Shown here piece after piece: positions 1-10,384 of a DNA stretch of 64,000 nucleotides. Within the stretch, counting starts at the first letter, position 1. Every line of letters begins with the position of its first letter. The stretch is from positions 62,001-126,000 of the forward strand of contig JACMMP010000010.1 of NCBI GenBank assembly GCA_014378995.1, read 5' to 3'. The stretch is from Hyphomonadaceae bacterium (GTDB taxonomy: Bacteria > Pseudomonadota > Alphaproteobacteria > Caulobacterales > Aquidulcibacteraceae). Made by a program: the position numbers and the translations under genes. Below the pieces are notes generated by a model. It searched no databases. It was given only the letters and a program-made list of their open reading frames with translations, and had not been told where the DNA came from.

Positions 1-1290
1 CGCGGCCTCGGCAACGGCTTGCGTGAACACCGCATGCGCCGCCGTTACGTGATGATCGTTGGCCGGAACCGAGTAGACTTCCGCAGGCAACGCATCATTG
101 GCGGCGACGATTGGCTTGCCGCCTGAAATTTGCGGGAAGTCTTCCGGCTGCAAGAGATCGCCCTCGCACAGGATCACGGCGCGAAAGATACTGTTTTCAA
201 GCTGGCGCACGTTGCCGGGCCAATCGTGATCCATCAGCATCCGCATCGCACTTTGCGAAGCGCCGCGCACGTTACGGCCTTCTTCAGCGTTGAAACGCGC
301 GACGAAACGCTGAACCAGGGTGGGCAAATCTTCCTTGCGCTCGCGCAGCGGCGGCGCTTCGATGGGGAAGACGTTGAGGCGATAGTAAAGGTCTTCGCGG
401 AAGCGGCTATCGGCGACGAGCTTGGCCAAATCCTTGTTCGTGGCGCTGATGATCCGGACATCGACCTTCACCGGGCGCTTGCCGCCAACTGGATCGACTT
501 CGCCTTCTTGCAGCACGCGCAGCAGCTTCACCTGCATGTCGAGCGGCAGTTCGCCGACTTCATCGAGAAAGAGCGTGCCGCCGTGAGCTTCGACAAACTT
601 TCCGGCGTGATTGTCGGTCGCGCCCGTGAAGCTGCCCTTGGCGTGCCCAAACAGAATGCTTTCGACCAGATTTTCCGGGATCGCGCCGCAATTAACCGTC
701 ACGAACGGACGGCCTGCGCGCTCGGAAGCGCCCTGAATCGCACGCGCCAGCAATTCCTTGCCGACGCCGCTTTCGCCGGTGATCAACACCGGAATGTTCG
801 AGCCCGCCGCGCGCTTGCCCATGCGCACCACCGGCGCCATCACCGGCGCATTGGCGACCATGTCGTCAAAGCCCATCTGCCCGGTCACGCGCTTCTTCAT
901 GCGCACGACTTCGGTTTTTAAATTGGACATTTCAAGCGCGTTGCGGATCGACACCATGATCCGCTCGGGCGAGGCCGGCTTCACGAAGAAATCCGTCGCG
1001 CCCGCTTGCATGGCTTGCACCACCGTATCGATGCCGCCCGACGCGGTGAGCACGATGCACGGCAGATCGCCGCGGCGCATGCGAATTTCTTTCAGCGCTT
1101 CTTGGCCGCTCAGGCCCGGCATGACGAGATCCAAGAGCACGATGTCGATATCGGCGTGCTTATCGACGGCCTCGACTGCTTGGGCGCCGTTTTCAGCCGC
1201 GCGTGTCAGGAAACCGTTGCGCTCTACGGCCGCCTGCAACAGGCGGCGCTGCGCCGGATCGTCATCGACGATCAGGATCGTCTTGCCCAT
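1..1290 (-). CDS. Sigma-54-dependent response regulator (NtrC family), 3' end truncated by window edge
   Basis: Minus-strand reading from ATG at 1290 gives MGKTILIVDDDPAQRRLLQ (receiver), GESGVGKELLARAIQ (Walker A), GAFTGA-like GSFTGATDNHAGKFVEAHGGTLFLDEVGELP; absent from ORF track because it runs off the window. Confidence 0.92.
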   Translation of the reverse strand, partial: MGKTILIVDDDPAQRRLLQAAVERNGFLTRAAENGAQAVEAVDKHADIDIVLLDLVMPGLSGQEALKEIRMRRGDLPCIVLTASGGIDTVVQAMQAGATDFFVKPASPERIMVSIRNALEMSNLKTEVVRMKKRVTGQMGFDDMVANAPVMAPVVRMGKRAAGSNIPVLITGESGVGKELLARAIQGASERAGRPFVTVNCGAIPENLVESILFGHAKGSFTGATDNHAGKFVEAHGGTLFLDEVGELPLDMQVKLLRVLQEGEVDPVGGKRPVKVDVRIISATNKDLAKLVADSRFREDLYYRLNVFPIEAPPLRERKEDLPTLVQRFVARFNAEEGRNVRGASQSAMRMLMDHDWPGNVRQLENSIFRAVILCEGDLLQPEDFPQISGGKPIVAANDALPAEVYSVPANDHHVTAAHAVFTQAVAEAA

Positions 1291-1458
1291 GTAAAACCCA
1301 CCATGTTTTCGACGCGTTTCTCTGACGGAAACGCTGTTCGTTGGCGGGACCATAAGCATGGGAAGTTCAGGTCGCGTTAAAATGGCACACCGAAACGCGA
1401 TTTCCGTAAGCAAATGTACGCACTAGATAAACACCGTGTTCACCACATCCCTCCCCGC

Positions 1459-2793
1459 ATGACCGAACCGCGCGATCCTGAGCGCAACCGCATCACAGCC
1501 CGCATCGGGCGCGTGGCGAGCGTGGGCGCCAATATTTCTGGCGCTGTTGGCGCGCGCATGATGGGCGCGGATCAACCGGCGCTGGCGCGCGCGGTGCGCC
1601 AGGCGCTTGGGCGCTCCAAAGGCCCGTTGATGAAAGTGGCGCAGCTGCTTTCGACCATCCCCGACCTGTTGCCGCCAGCGTACGCCGAAGAGTTTCGCAA
1701 ATTGCAGGCGCACGCGCCGGCGATGGGCTGGCCGTTCGTGCAGCGCCGCATGCGCGCCGAACTTGGTCACGATTGGGAAACCAAGTTCGAGAGCTTCGAG
1801 CGTGAGGCGGCCGCCGCCGCCTCGCTCGGCCAAGTGCACCGCGCCATCGCACACGACGGCCGCGCCCTCGCCTGCAAGCTGCAATATCCTGATATGGCCA
1901 GCGCCGTCGAAGCCGACCTCGGGCAACTCAAGACGTTGCTCAGTTTGTTTAAAAACATGGACGGTTCAATCGATTCTTCCGAAGCGGTCCTCGAAGTCGG
2001 CGAACGGCTGCGCGAAGAATTGGATTACGAGCGCGAGCTGAAGCAGATGCGCCTATTTGCGCTCATGCTGGCGCAAGAGCCGCGCATCCAAATCCCTGAG
2101 CCGCTGGAGGAGCTTTCGACCAAGCGCTTGCTCACCATGAGCTGGCTTGAGGGCAAAGGCCTGATGCATTGGCTCGACGAGCCCCAGGAGCTGCGCAACC
2201 GCATTGCCGAACTGATGTTCAAGGCCTGGTGGGGGCCGATGACGCATTATGGCGTTATCCACGGCGACCCTCACCTCGGCAATTATGCACTTACGGATAA
2301 TGCCGAGCGCTTGCAGCTGCTGGACTTCGGCTGCGTCCGCATTTTCCCGCCGCGCTTCCTCGAAGGCGTGGTGGGCCTTTGGCGCGGACTGAAGGTGAAC
2401 GACATGGACCAAGTCGCGCACTCGTACGAAATCTGGGGCTTCAAGAATCTCAACGCCGAGTTAATCGACGCGCTTACCATGTGGGCGCGCTTTATCTACG
2501 GGCCGATGCTGGACGACCGCGTCCGCACCATCGCCGTCGATGTGCCGCCGGGCGAGTACGGCCGCCGCGAGGCGTTCGAGGTGAGGAAACGCCTGAAGAC
2601 GCTCGGCCCGGTCCTCATCCCGCGCGAATTCGTATTCATGGACCGCGCCGCCATCGGCCTAGGCGCGGCTTTCCTCCATCTCAAAGCCGAGTTGAACTTC
2701 AGCGCGATGTTCGCTGAAAGCGTCGAGGGCTTCATGACGGAAGCCCTCGCACAACGCCAGTCGGAAGCGTTGAAGCAGGTAGGCTTAGCCTAG
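1459..2793 (+). CDS. ABC1/UbiB (AarF/ADCK) family atypical kinase
   Basis: ORF 1414..2793; likely start 1459; KGPLMKVAQLLS, AAAASLGQVHRA, GVIHGDPHLGNYAL, LLDFGCVR motifs. Confidence 0.9.
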   Translation: MTEPRDPERNRITARIGRVASVGANISGAVGARMMGADQPALARAVRQALGRSKGPLMKVAQLLSTIPDLLPPAYAEEFRKLQAHAPAMGWPFVQRRMRAELGHDWETKFESFEREAAAAASLGQVHRAIAHDGRALACKLQYPDMASAVEADLGQLKTLLSLFKNMDGSIDSSEAVLEVGERLREELDYERELKQMRLFALMLAQEPRIQIPEPLEELSTKRLLTMSWLEGKGLMHWLDEPQELRNRIAELMFKAWWGPMTHYGVIHGDPHLGNYALTDNAERLQLLDFGCVRIFPPRFLEGVVGLWRGLKVNDMDQVAHSYEIWGFKNLNAELIDALTMWARFIYGPMLDDRVRTIAVDVPPGEYGRREAFEVRKRLKTLGPVLIPREFVFMDRAAIGLGAAFLHLKAELNFSAMFAESVEGFMTEALAQRQSEALKQVGLA

Positions 2794-3273
2794 AACGATC
2801 AGCACGCCCTGATAGCCCGCCAGAGCGGCGACCAGAGTTGCTTGCGCCGCGGAGCGGTAGATCGCGCCCGGCGAGCCGTTCCAGCACGAAGCGAGCAGCA
2901 GAACACTTCCAATCGCCGCCGCCGGGGCGATCCAGAACAGTGACGCGCTAAGCGGGATGAAAAGCGGCCACGCGATCAGTGACACGCCGTGGAACGCGGC
3001 CATAGCACCGCAGCCATGCGCCCCACGCCTTTGCGCCTCGACGAACGTCGCGCACCCCAGCAGTAATGCCGTCGCCAGAACCGGGGCGGCCGCCAGAAGC
3101 TGCGTCCACATATCCTGGCGGCCCAGTGCAACCGCCATGGTGAAGCCGGCCAGTCCACCGAGCGCGGCGGCGCCAACGAGGAAAACCAGCCGCTCCGAGC
3201 GCAAGAAGTGTGTCCGCAGCGGCCGCGCTTGCGCTTGCACACGTTGAAGCGGCAAAATCGTTTGGTAAGTCAT
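2785..3273 (-). CDS. Hypothetical small multi-pass membrane protein
   Basis: 162-aa ORF with several hydrophobic segments. Confidence 0.6.
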   Translation of the reverse strand: MTYQTILPLQRVQAQARPLRTHFLRSERLVFLVGAAALGGLAGFTMAVALGRQDMWTQLLAAAPVLATALLLGCATFVEAQRRGAHGCGAMAAFHGVSLIAWPLFIPLSASLFWIAPAAAIGSVLLLASCWNGSPGAIYRSAAQATLVAALAGYQGVLIVLG

Positions 3274-3381
3274 GATCCTCAGCCCGCGACGAAGACGCGC
3301 GATCCCTCTTCAGGCTGTTGAACGAATTGCGACTTTTGTTGTTCCGAAAGGCGCCCTCGCCTTGCATGACGTCGCCGTGAT

Positions 3382-4641
3382 GTGCGTTATGAGTGCATCG
3401 GAGGGAGCCACGAGGTGGAAGACAAGTACGCGCTGATCACGACCCTGGTGGCCGCGATCGTACTTGCGTTCGTCTTCGGCTTCATTGCCCAGCGGTTCCG
3501 CTTTTCGCCCATCGTGGGCTACCTGCTGGCCGGCCTCTTCGCCGGCCCCTACACGCCCGGCTACAGCGGCGACGTCGGACTGGCGCTGCAGCTTTCCGAG
3601 ATCGGCGTCATCCTATTGATGTTCGGCGTCGGCCTCAAAATTTCGATCGAGGACATCTGGTCGGTGCGCTGGGTCGCGGCGCCGGGCTCGGTCGTTCACA
3701 CCATCACGTCAGCCGCGCTCGGCTTTGGCGGCGGGCTGGCGCTCGGCCTGCCTTGGCTTGAAAGCCTCATCCTCGGCGTTTCGCTCTCCATCGCCAGCAC
3801 CATCGTTTTCCTGCGCGCGCTGGAGGATCGCAAGCTGCTGAAGACCGAGACCGGCCGCATCGGTGTGTCGTGGCTGCTGGTCGAGGATTTGCTAATCGTC
3901 CTCGCCATTGTCGTCCTGCCGGCGCTGGTCTGGGCCATGTCGGCAGAAGGCGCGAGCCTCTCTCCATGGCGCATCGTGGGCGCGCTCGGCATCACCTTCG
4001 CCAAGATCGCCGGCTTCGTTGCGCTGATGCTTGTGGTCGGCGCGCGCCTCTTTCCTTGGCTCATCATTCAGATTGCCCATACTAAATCGCGCGAGCTTTT
4101 GTCGCTCGGTACGCTGGCGCTGGCGCTCGGCGTCGCCTGGGCCGCCTATTTCTGGTTCGACGCAAGCTTTGCGCTGGGCGCCTTCCTTGGCGGGCTGGCG
4201 CTCAATGGCACCAAGTTCAGCCACAAGGTGGCCGAGGATTCGCTGCCGCTGCGCGACACCTTCGCCGTGCTCTTCTTCGTCGCCGTCGGCATGCTGTTCG
4301 ATCCGGGCGTGTTGGTGCGTCAGCCGTGGGCAGTCGCCGCCATTGTCGCCATCGTCATCGCCGGCAAGGCAGGCCTCGCCTACGTGCTGATGCGTTTGAT
4401 GAAGCAGCCGCCTTACGCCAGCATTATTCTGGCGCTAGGTCTGGCTCAAATCGGCGAATTTTCCTTCGTGCTGGCGGGCCTTGGACTCCAGCTCGAAGTG
4501 ATGTCGGGCGAGACCTACAATCTCATTCTCGCCGCGGCGATGATCTCAATCGCGCTCAATCCGTTCCTGCTGCGCCTTGCGCCTGCGCCGCCTGCGGTGA
4601 AGCCGACGCCTCAGCCGGCGGCGGGCGGGAGCGTCGTCTAG
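3382..4641 (+). CDS. Cation:proton antiporter, CPA2 (KefB/YbaL-like)
   Basis: 419 aa with Na/H exchanger signatures: RFSPIVGYLLAGLFAGPYTPG, ALGLAQIGEFSFVLAGLG; start may be slightly downstream (about 3415). Confidence 0.9.
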   Translation: MRYECIGGSHEVEDKYALITTLVAAIVLAFVFGFIAQRFRFSPIVGYLLAGLFAGPYTPGYSGDVGLALQLSEIGVILLMFGVGLKISIEDIWSVRWVAAPGSVVHTITSAALGFGGGLALGLPWLESLILGVSLSIASTIVFLRALEDRKLLKTETGRIGVSWLLVEDLLIVLAIVVLPALVWAMSAEGASLSPWRIVGALGITFAKIAGFVALMLVVGARLFPWLIIQIAHTKSRELLSLGTLALALGVAWAAYFWFDASFALGAFLGGLALNGTKFSHKVAEDSLPLRDTFAVLFFVAVGMLFDPGVLVRQPWAVAAIVAIVIAGKAGLAYVLMRLMKQPPYASIILALGLAQIGEFSFVLAGLGLQLEVMSGETYNLILAAAMISIALNPFLLRLAPAPPAVKPTPQPAAGGSVV

Positions 4642-4834
4642 GTTGGACCGCCAACGTCCTCGCCGGCGTTGGCCTGGGGAGCCGCGCCGGGGCCGCCTCT
4701 ATCGGTCGAACAAGCCCGAGTGAGCGCTGCGGCGGCCATGAGGACCATCCTACCGGACAGAGCGTCGCGCCGCCTTGCGGTCCTGAGAGCTTTCGGCTAT
4801 CAGCGCGCTTCAATTTTCGCTAGGAATTCCGGTC

Positions 4835-5068
4835 ATGAAAGCCGACGGCCACCCCGACTACCACTTCATCACGGTTCAGATGACCGACGGCAGCACCTTC
4901 AAGACCCGTTCGACCTACGGTGAAGAAGGCGGCACGCTGGCGCTCGAAATCGACCCGAAGTCGCACCCGGCCTGGACCGGCGGCAACCAACAACTGCTCG
5001 ATCGCGGCGGTCGCGTCTCCCGCTTCAACGACAAGTTCGGCGGCTTCATGAAGAAGAAAGAAGACTGA
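4835..5068 (+). CDS. rpmE: 50S ribosomal protein L31
   Basis: [29 protein letters not shown]...HPAWTGG...[14 protein letters not shown]. Confidence 0.93.
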   Translation: MKADGHPDYHFITVQMTDGSTFKTRSTYGEEGGTLALEIDPKSHPAWTGGNQQLLDRGGRVSRFNDKFGGFMKKKED

Positions 5069-5172
5069 GGCTTCTTTCGTCAGCAGTCGGCAGTTCGGCA
5101 GTCGAGAAGATCAATTAGAGCGCCGGCCCATCCACGCACTTGGACCGCCGGTCGAGTGTCCAAGCGCGGCGG

Positions 5173-5937
5173 TCAAGAAATCCTGGCGCGCTCCGCCTCG
5201 ACTCGCTCCAGGAGCGCCACCGTGTCGTCTCTCAAATCCGCGAGCAGGTTGGCGTGGATGATGGCCCATTCGCGCTGGGTGCGCAGATAGGCGGCGAACC
5301 TTTCATCCCGGCGGGCGAGCGCGATGATCTCCGCCGCCGGCCGCTCGTCGAAAACGGACACCCCATACTCAAACCCGGCGACGACGCCGGTGTTGCGAAA
5401 ACCCCGGAACACGTCGTTGGTGTCGAGTAGATCGTCGTAGCTGCCGTAATAGAGCTGAATGTCGCGCGCCAATTCGCGGTTCTCAATCATGCCCATATGG
5501 CCGGAGTTTATCAGCGACTCATACGCTTTGCGTGAACTGACCGTGATGCGGACGAGATCAACGTAACCCATCAGGTTGTCGAGATGGTCTTCGGGGATCG
5601 GCGGCGTGGGCGGCGCCACCCAACTCTCGGTCGAGAGAACAAGCTGTTGCGGCAATCGCCGTTGAAACGCTTGATCGTAAATGTAGTCAACTGCTGCAAT
5701 GCGCGCGAGCGCCGAGCCGTAGAGCGCATCGTGCAATTCGAGGTGAGAGCGAAGATCCTCAGAAATCTCAGAGAGATGGCCGGCGACGACGCCGCGATCA
5801 GCGCGGGCGTCATTCCAATTGCTGACCTGCAAACCGACAAAAACACCAAGCACGACGATCACGAAGTCGATCGCAATGGCGGTCCATTCCTGCTTGCGGA
5901 AATGCGCGATGACACGACGGAGTATCATCCGGCGCAC
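5173..5937 (-). CDS. Membrane-anchored protein resembling DUF6090 family
   Basis: N-terminal EWTAIAIDFVIVVLGVFVGLQVSNWNDAR anchor typical of this family. Confidence 0.65.
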   Translation of the reverse strand: MRRMILRRVIAHFRKQEWTAIAIDFVIVVLGVFVGLQVSNWNDARADRGVVAGHLSEISEDLRSHLELHDALYGSALARIAAVDYIYDQAFQRRLPQQLVLSTESWVAPPTPPIPEDHLDNLMGYVDLVRITVSSRKAYESLINSGHMGMIENRELARDIQLYYGSYDDLLDTNDVFRGFRNTGVVAGFEYGVSVFDERPAAEIIALARRDERFAAYLRTQREWAIIHANLLADLRDDTVALLERVEAERARIS

Positions 5938-6027
5938 ACGCGCGCCGGGTCGCTATGGATCGACTGATCTCTCACGCTTTCCCGTCTCCCTAGGAAAAAC
6001 CAGTGTCGGAAGGCGGCGAGCGCGCCC

Positions 6028-6762
6028 TTATCCGCCAAACCCGTAAGAAGAATTGAGATCGTCGGTTTGGTTGGTTTGGTCGTCGGAATCGTCGGCGCCT
6101 TCGAAGCCCGGGAATTCGTGAAACGGATTGCCGAACAACGGATACGTCGCAGCCCCCAGCGAGCTTTCGTAGCTGCCGCGCCACGTGAACGGACGCGAGG
6201 CCGTGCCGTTCGAGAAGAACTCGACCGCCGTGCCAGGTTCATTCAGCTGGATGGTCTGACCGTTCGCCAGTGTGAACGTCAGCGCGCCTTCATCGAGAAT
6301 GCCGAACATGCGGCCATTGACCACCAGCAGATCGATAATGGTGCCGCGCACGCCGATGGTCGCGACCGGGGTGCGCACCTGATAATTCTGCGGCCGCTGC
6401 GTGCCGGAGACGAACCGCATGGCGCCGGTCGCGAACGACACCGCAACATCGCCTGTGCCTCTGCTGGGATCGTACACGTAGCGATCGAGCGTAACCTGCG
6501 AACGCGGGCCGACGCTCAACGTTGTCTGATCGGTGAACATGAGTTGCGCGACGCTATTGGCGCCGGTGCTGATGCTCTCATTTTGAAAAACGCGATTGCC
6601 CACGGCGAGCGCCCGCTCTTGGCCGGCGCGCACTCCGGTGACTTGGTTGCGCACGGCGACCGCCGCGCCAATGTTCCCGTCCGCGCTCTGAGCCGCAGCG
6701 GGCGAGCCGAGCAGCGTCGCGCCAGCGCAAAGTGCGCTAAAAAGCATCATTGAACGCCGCAT
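6028..6762 (-). CDS. FecR-domain exported protein
   Basis: Signal peptide MRRSMMLFSALCAGATLLGSPAAAQ then FecR-like core VGNRVFQNESISTGANSVAQLMFTDQTTLSVGPRSQVTLDRYVYDP. Confidence 0.85.
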   Translation of the reverse strand: MRRSMMLFSALCAGATLLGSPAAAQSADGNIGAAVAVRNQVTGVRAGQERALAVGNRVFQNESISTGANSVAQLMFTDQTTLSVGPRSQVTLDRYVYDPSRGTGDVAVSFATGAMRFVSGTQRPQNYQVRTPVATIGVRGTIIDLLVVNGRMFGILDEGALTFTLANGQTIQLNEPGTAVEFFSNGTASRPFTWRGSYESSLGAATYPLFGNPFHEFPGFEGADDSDDQTNQTDDLNSSYGFGG

Positions 6763-6925
6763 CCGCCGACCCTTCCGCAAAATCGAGCAAAGCCTAGGCC
6801 CGCAACAGCGCGCATGGCAACTCAGAACACGCAAGCCAGACATTCGCGGCGTAATAGCTTGAACTCCCAGGCTGAAGCCCTTTTACTGGTTGGGTCGCCG
6901 TGAAAACGACGGGTGGGGACTTTAC

Positions 6926-8071
6926 ATGGCCAAACGGGGAAAACTCGGCGCGCTTTGCCAAGCGCTCCTGATCGCCGCAAGCGTGACCGCGCTTTCAGTT
7001 GGCGCAGCCCACCCGCAGCAAGCGAACGACCTCGACATGCTGGGCCAACGCATTCTCGACAACCCGCAGGATGTCGATCTCAATTTACGTTACGCCGCCG
7101 CCGCCGAAGCCGCGGGTAAACCGCGCCTGGCGCTCGTCGCTTACGAACGCATCCTGATCAACGATCCTACCAACGAAGCCGCGCGTGACGGTTACGAGCG
7201 CCTGCGCCGCATCATCGAGCCAGCCTACACGGTGACCCGCCTCGAAGCCGGCGCGCGTTACGACACCAACGCGGCCAACCTCAACGAAGATTTTTTCTTC
7301 GGCGTGCCGGACTCAACCACGTATTTCGCCAAGCTAATGATCGCCGATGAACGTGAATTCAGCGGCCGGCGCTGGCGTTCAATTCTGAACGCCACGATTG
7401 AGGACAACGACGAGATCGAGGAACTCAATTACGGCTATCTCGGCGTACAAACCGGCCCGATCTTCTACTTAGCGCCGCACATAGCGGCGATCCCTTCGAT
7501 TGGCGCTGGTATCGCCACGCTCGGCGACGACCTTTATTTCAGCGAGATCAATCTGGGCTACACGCTTGAGGGCCGCGCCACCGGCCTTTCATACTGGCTT
7601 CGCCTGCGCGGCGGGTATCGCGAGTACGATCCGGACCCGATGATGTTTACCAAAGCCAGCGACAGCGGCCCCTACGCGGAGGTGCACGCAGGCTTCACCA
7701 AGCCGCACCTCGCGTTCGAGCGTGACACGCTCACCGTCCAGCCTTTCGCACGCTTCAGTTCGGTGGAAGGCGACGTCTTCAGTTTTGCGCCCGGGATGTA
7801 TGACGAGTTCGGAATCGACGTGAACTACTACTACCAGCTCACCGATCACGTCCGTGCGTCCGTCGGCGCGCTCCTGCGCGAGCGCGATTTCGAAGGCTTC
7901 GACCGAACCGACACCTATCTGTCGCCGCAGGCCAGCGTCACCGTCCAACGCCTGCTGCCGTGCGATTGCGACGTGCGCCTGCAGTATCGCTTTCGCGACA
8001 ACGACTCGAGCGACTTCGCGTTCAGCTACGACGCTGAGCAAGTCACGCTGTCGCTGATGACGCGCTTCTAA
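6926..8071 (+). CDS. TPR-like N-terminus plus predicted outer-membrane beta-barrel protein
   Basis: ORF 6890..8071; signal peptide, NPQDVDLNLRYAAAAEAAGKPRLALVAYERILINDPTNEAARDGYERL repeat, then alternating aromatic strands ending in F (SLMTRF). Confidence 0.65.
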   Translation: MAKRGKLGALCQALLIAASVTALSVGAAHPQQANDLDMLGQRILDNPQDVDLNLRYAAAAEAAGKPRLALVAYERILINDPTNEAARDGYERLRRIIEPAYTVTRLEAGARYDTNAANLNEDFFFGVPDSTTYFAKLMIADEREFSGRRWRSILNATIEDNDEIEELNYGYLGVQTGPIFYLAPHIAAIPSIGAGIATLGDDLYFSEINLGYTLEGRATGLSYWLRLRGGYREYDPDPMMFTKASDSGPYAEVHAGFTKPHLAFERDTLTVQPFARFSSVEGDVFSFAPGMYDEFGIDVNYYYQLTDHVRASVGALLRERDFEGFDRTDTYLSPQASVTVQRLLPCDCDVRLQYRFRDNDSSDFAFSYDAEQVTLSLMTRF

Positions 8072-8074
8072 ACG

Positions 8075-9511
8075 TCAGGGCTGCGCCACGCTGAACACTT
8101 CAAACGACGCCCACAAACGCGGATCGGGGTATCGCGCGCGCGTTTCGCGCACGGCGGCGGCGAACGATGAGGCAGGCCGGCCAGTCTCCGCCAATTTGCG
8201 CGCGAAGCCTTGCATCATGTGGTTGGTGGCCGCGTCGTCGACATTCCATAGGCTCATCACCACAGTCTGAGCGCCTGCGTTCTGAAACGCGCGCGGCAAG
8301 CCGACAAAGCCGCCGGGGCGGCTTGCGCCAAGCCCAGTCTGACACGCGCTCAATACCACGATGGCGCCGTTCGCCATGCGCTCTGCGCGGACATCCGCCA
8401 GCGTCAGCCTGCCGCCATCGGCCAACGCCACGAAGCTGCGATTGCCAGTCGCGTTATGAAAATCGGCGAGGCCATGTGTGGCAAAGTGCACGTAGCGCGG
8501 CCGCTCACGCAATCGGCCGCGCACGGCGGCATTGGTTGCATCGGCGCCAAGCAGCGGGCTCGCGCCAAACGTGGCGGCGATATTGCGCGCTTCCAGCGCC
8601 GCGCCTTCCAGTTGCGGCATCAGGTATTCGGCGTCGTTGAAGCGCGGATCGCCAACGATCAAGGCTTCCGACAACACTGCCCGCCGCTGCTCCGCCGTCA
8701 TCGCCGCCAGTTCGACGCTGAGATCGCGGTGCAAACCTGGACCGATCCCAATCTCCGATAATGCCGGCGCGACCTGGATCGACATGCGATCCACGAGATA
8801 ATTGGGCCGCCCCTCCGCGCGCCCTTGCGTGAGCAGCATCATCGGAAAACCCGCCAGCGCTTGATGCGGGACGACAATCAAAGACTCGTATCGGCCGAGC
8901 TCAGCCGCGATCGGGCCGGGCGTCACGGACTCCGCGACGTGCGCGAGCGCTGTCGCGAGTTCTCCCTCACGCAGCGCGCCAAGCGGCTGCGGCGGCACAG
9001 TTTGCGTCTCCGAGCGCAGCACCGGCGTGCGCGCCGCGCGGGCGCCCTCAACATCGAGCGCGCTCATCACGGCGGCGACATCCAGAGCGACTTGCCCGAC
9101 GCTGACGCCATTGCGCCCGTAGGCGACCAAGCCATCGCGCGACAGCAGCCACGCGCAGGACTCGTCCTCGCCCGCATACGTCACGAGCACAGCCATGCCC
9201 GGCCCGTACCGCAGCAGGCCGGCGAGCAGGCTCGCCTCATCGTGAGCGGCGATCCGGGCGCCGGCCATGCGCGGACTCATCGGCCCGGCCACGGCGTCGT
9301 TGACCCACAAGCCATCGACGCGAAGACGCTCGACGAGGGCGGCGCGCCCATCTTCAACGCAAACCCGCGGCGACGCGGGCGCCGGAGCCGCCGCACGCAA
9401 TACCGGTTGCGAGAATTCCGCCTGACGTGTCGCCGGCGCGGCGGGTTCGGTCGCGGGGCGTTCGCAGGCCGCGAGCGCCGCCGCCGCAAGCAGAGCAAAC
9501 ATCAATCGCAT
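8075..9511 (-). CDS. CHAT-domain (caspase-HetF-associated) protease-like lipoprotein
   Basis: RYVHFATHGLAD (His) and GAIVVLSACQTGLGASRPGGFVGLPRAFQNAGAQTVVMSLWNVDD (Cys) CHAT signatures; N-terminal lipobox LAAAALAAC. Confidence 0.9.
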   Translation of the reverse strand: MRLMFALLAAAALAACERPATEPAAPATRQAEFSQPVLRAAAPAPASPRVCVEDGRAALVERLRVDGLWVNDAVAGPMSPRMAGARIAAHDEASLLAGLLRYGPGMAVLVTYAGEDESCAWLLSRDGLVAYGRNGVSVGQVALDVAAVMSALDVEGARAARTPVLRSETQTVPPQPLGALREGELATALAHVAESVTPGPIAAELGRYESLIVVPHQALAGFPMMLLTQGRAEGRPNYLVDRMSIQVAPALSEIGIGPGLHRDLSVELAAMTAEQRRAVLSEALIVGDPRFNDAEYLMPQLEGAALEARNIAATFGASPLLGADATNAAVRGRLRERPRYVHFATHGLADFHNATGNRSFVALADGGRLTLADVRAERMANGAIVVLSACQTGLGASRPGGFVGLPRAFQNAGAQTVVMSLWNVDDAATNHMMQGFARKLAETGRPASSFAAAVRETRARYPDPRLWASFEVFSVAQP

Positions 9512-9558
9512 GGAGGCCTCCCGCTCCCACGCTACCGCACGGCTACTCGACTTGGAAA

Positions 9559-10080
9559 CTAGCGATTAAACGCCGCTTGCAGTTTCGCTTGCTGATCCGA
9601 CACGGCGTTGCCGGCGTCCGTCGCGCCGCTTTCGTACATGCTCTCATCCAGCCGGCGGACGCGCTCATAGATGGCGCCGCCGCGGATGATCAGCGCTTTG
9701 AGCGCTTCCGGCAATTCGTCAGACCCCGCGAAATTCGCAACCGGCGCTGCATCGCGCGCGATCAGGCGGTACTTTTCGCTGGCCGCCTCCGCCATCTGGA
9801 TCTCGCCGTCGCGCACTGCGCGCTGCACCAGCAACCAGGACGCCACCTGCATCAGCCGGGTGGTGAGGCGCATGCTTTCCCCCGCATAGGCCAGCGCCGC
9901 CGCCCGCGAGAGGCGCTTGGACGCCGCCCGGCCAGGGCCATCGAGATAGCCGGCGGTTTCCTCGACCATGGCCATGCCTTCTTTGAAGGTGCGGTCGAAC
10001 AGCTCGGAACGGGCGAAATCCAGCGCCCGCTGCGGGTCAAAACCGCTCCTGATTGGGGAAGCTTGCATCGTATCGGTCAT
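9559..10080 (-). CDS. DUF1465 family protein
   Basis: MTDTMQASPIRSGFDPQRALDFARSELFDRTFKEGMAMVEETAGYLDGPGR; alphaproteobacterial family. Confidence 0.8.
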   Translation of the reverse strand: MTDTMQASPIRSGFDPQRALDFARSELFDRTFKEGMAMVEETAGYLDGPGRAASKRLSRAAALAYAGESMRLTTRLMQVASWLLVQRAVRDGEIQMAEAASEKYRLIARDAAPVANFAGSDELPEALKALIIRGGAIYERVRRLDESMYESGATDAGNAVSDQQAKLQAAFNR

Positions 10081-10123
10081 AGGCCCGTGAAGTCGCAAAG
10101 AGCGGGCCGCATGGCCCCAATGT

Positions 10124-10333
10124 TTAAGACGGCGGCGCGCCGAAGACGGAATCTGCCGCCGCGCGCTGGGCGCGTTTGGCCTGGATCGCTTTCTCGCAGG
10201 CCCTAATCTCGGCCTGCAAACGCTCGATGCGGAGCTCCAAATCGCCGATCGAGGCGTTTTCTAGTTGCGCTTCCAGCGCCATCGGCTTCTTAGCCGGGGG
10301 AGCGAAGGGATCGTCATCGAGCATTTGGGCCAA
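10124..10333 (-). CDS. DUF1192 family protein
   Basis: DDDPFAPPAKKP...SIGDLELRIERLQAEIRACEKAIQAKRAQRAAADSVF. Confidence 0.85.
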   Translation of the reverse strand: MAQMLDDDPFAPPAKKPMALEAQLENASIGDLELRIERLQAEIRACEKAIQAKRAQRAAADSVFGAPPS

Positions 10334-10384
10334 CCTCTGGAAAGAGCATAACCCGGATCGGCCTGAAGTTTAAGGGAGGCGCGC

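Noticed and set aside
130-921. 263-aa + strand ORF
   Set aside because: Antisense to the sigma-54 response regulator; Arg/His-rich shadow ORF with no recognisable domain.
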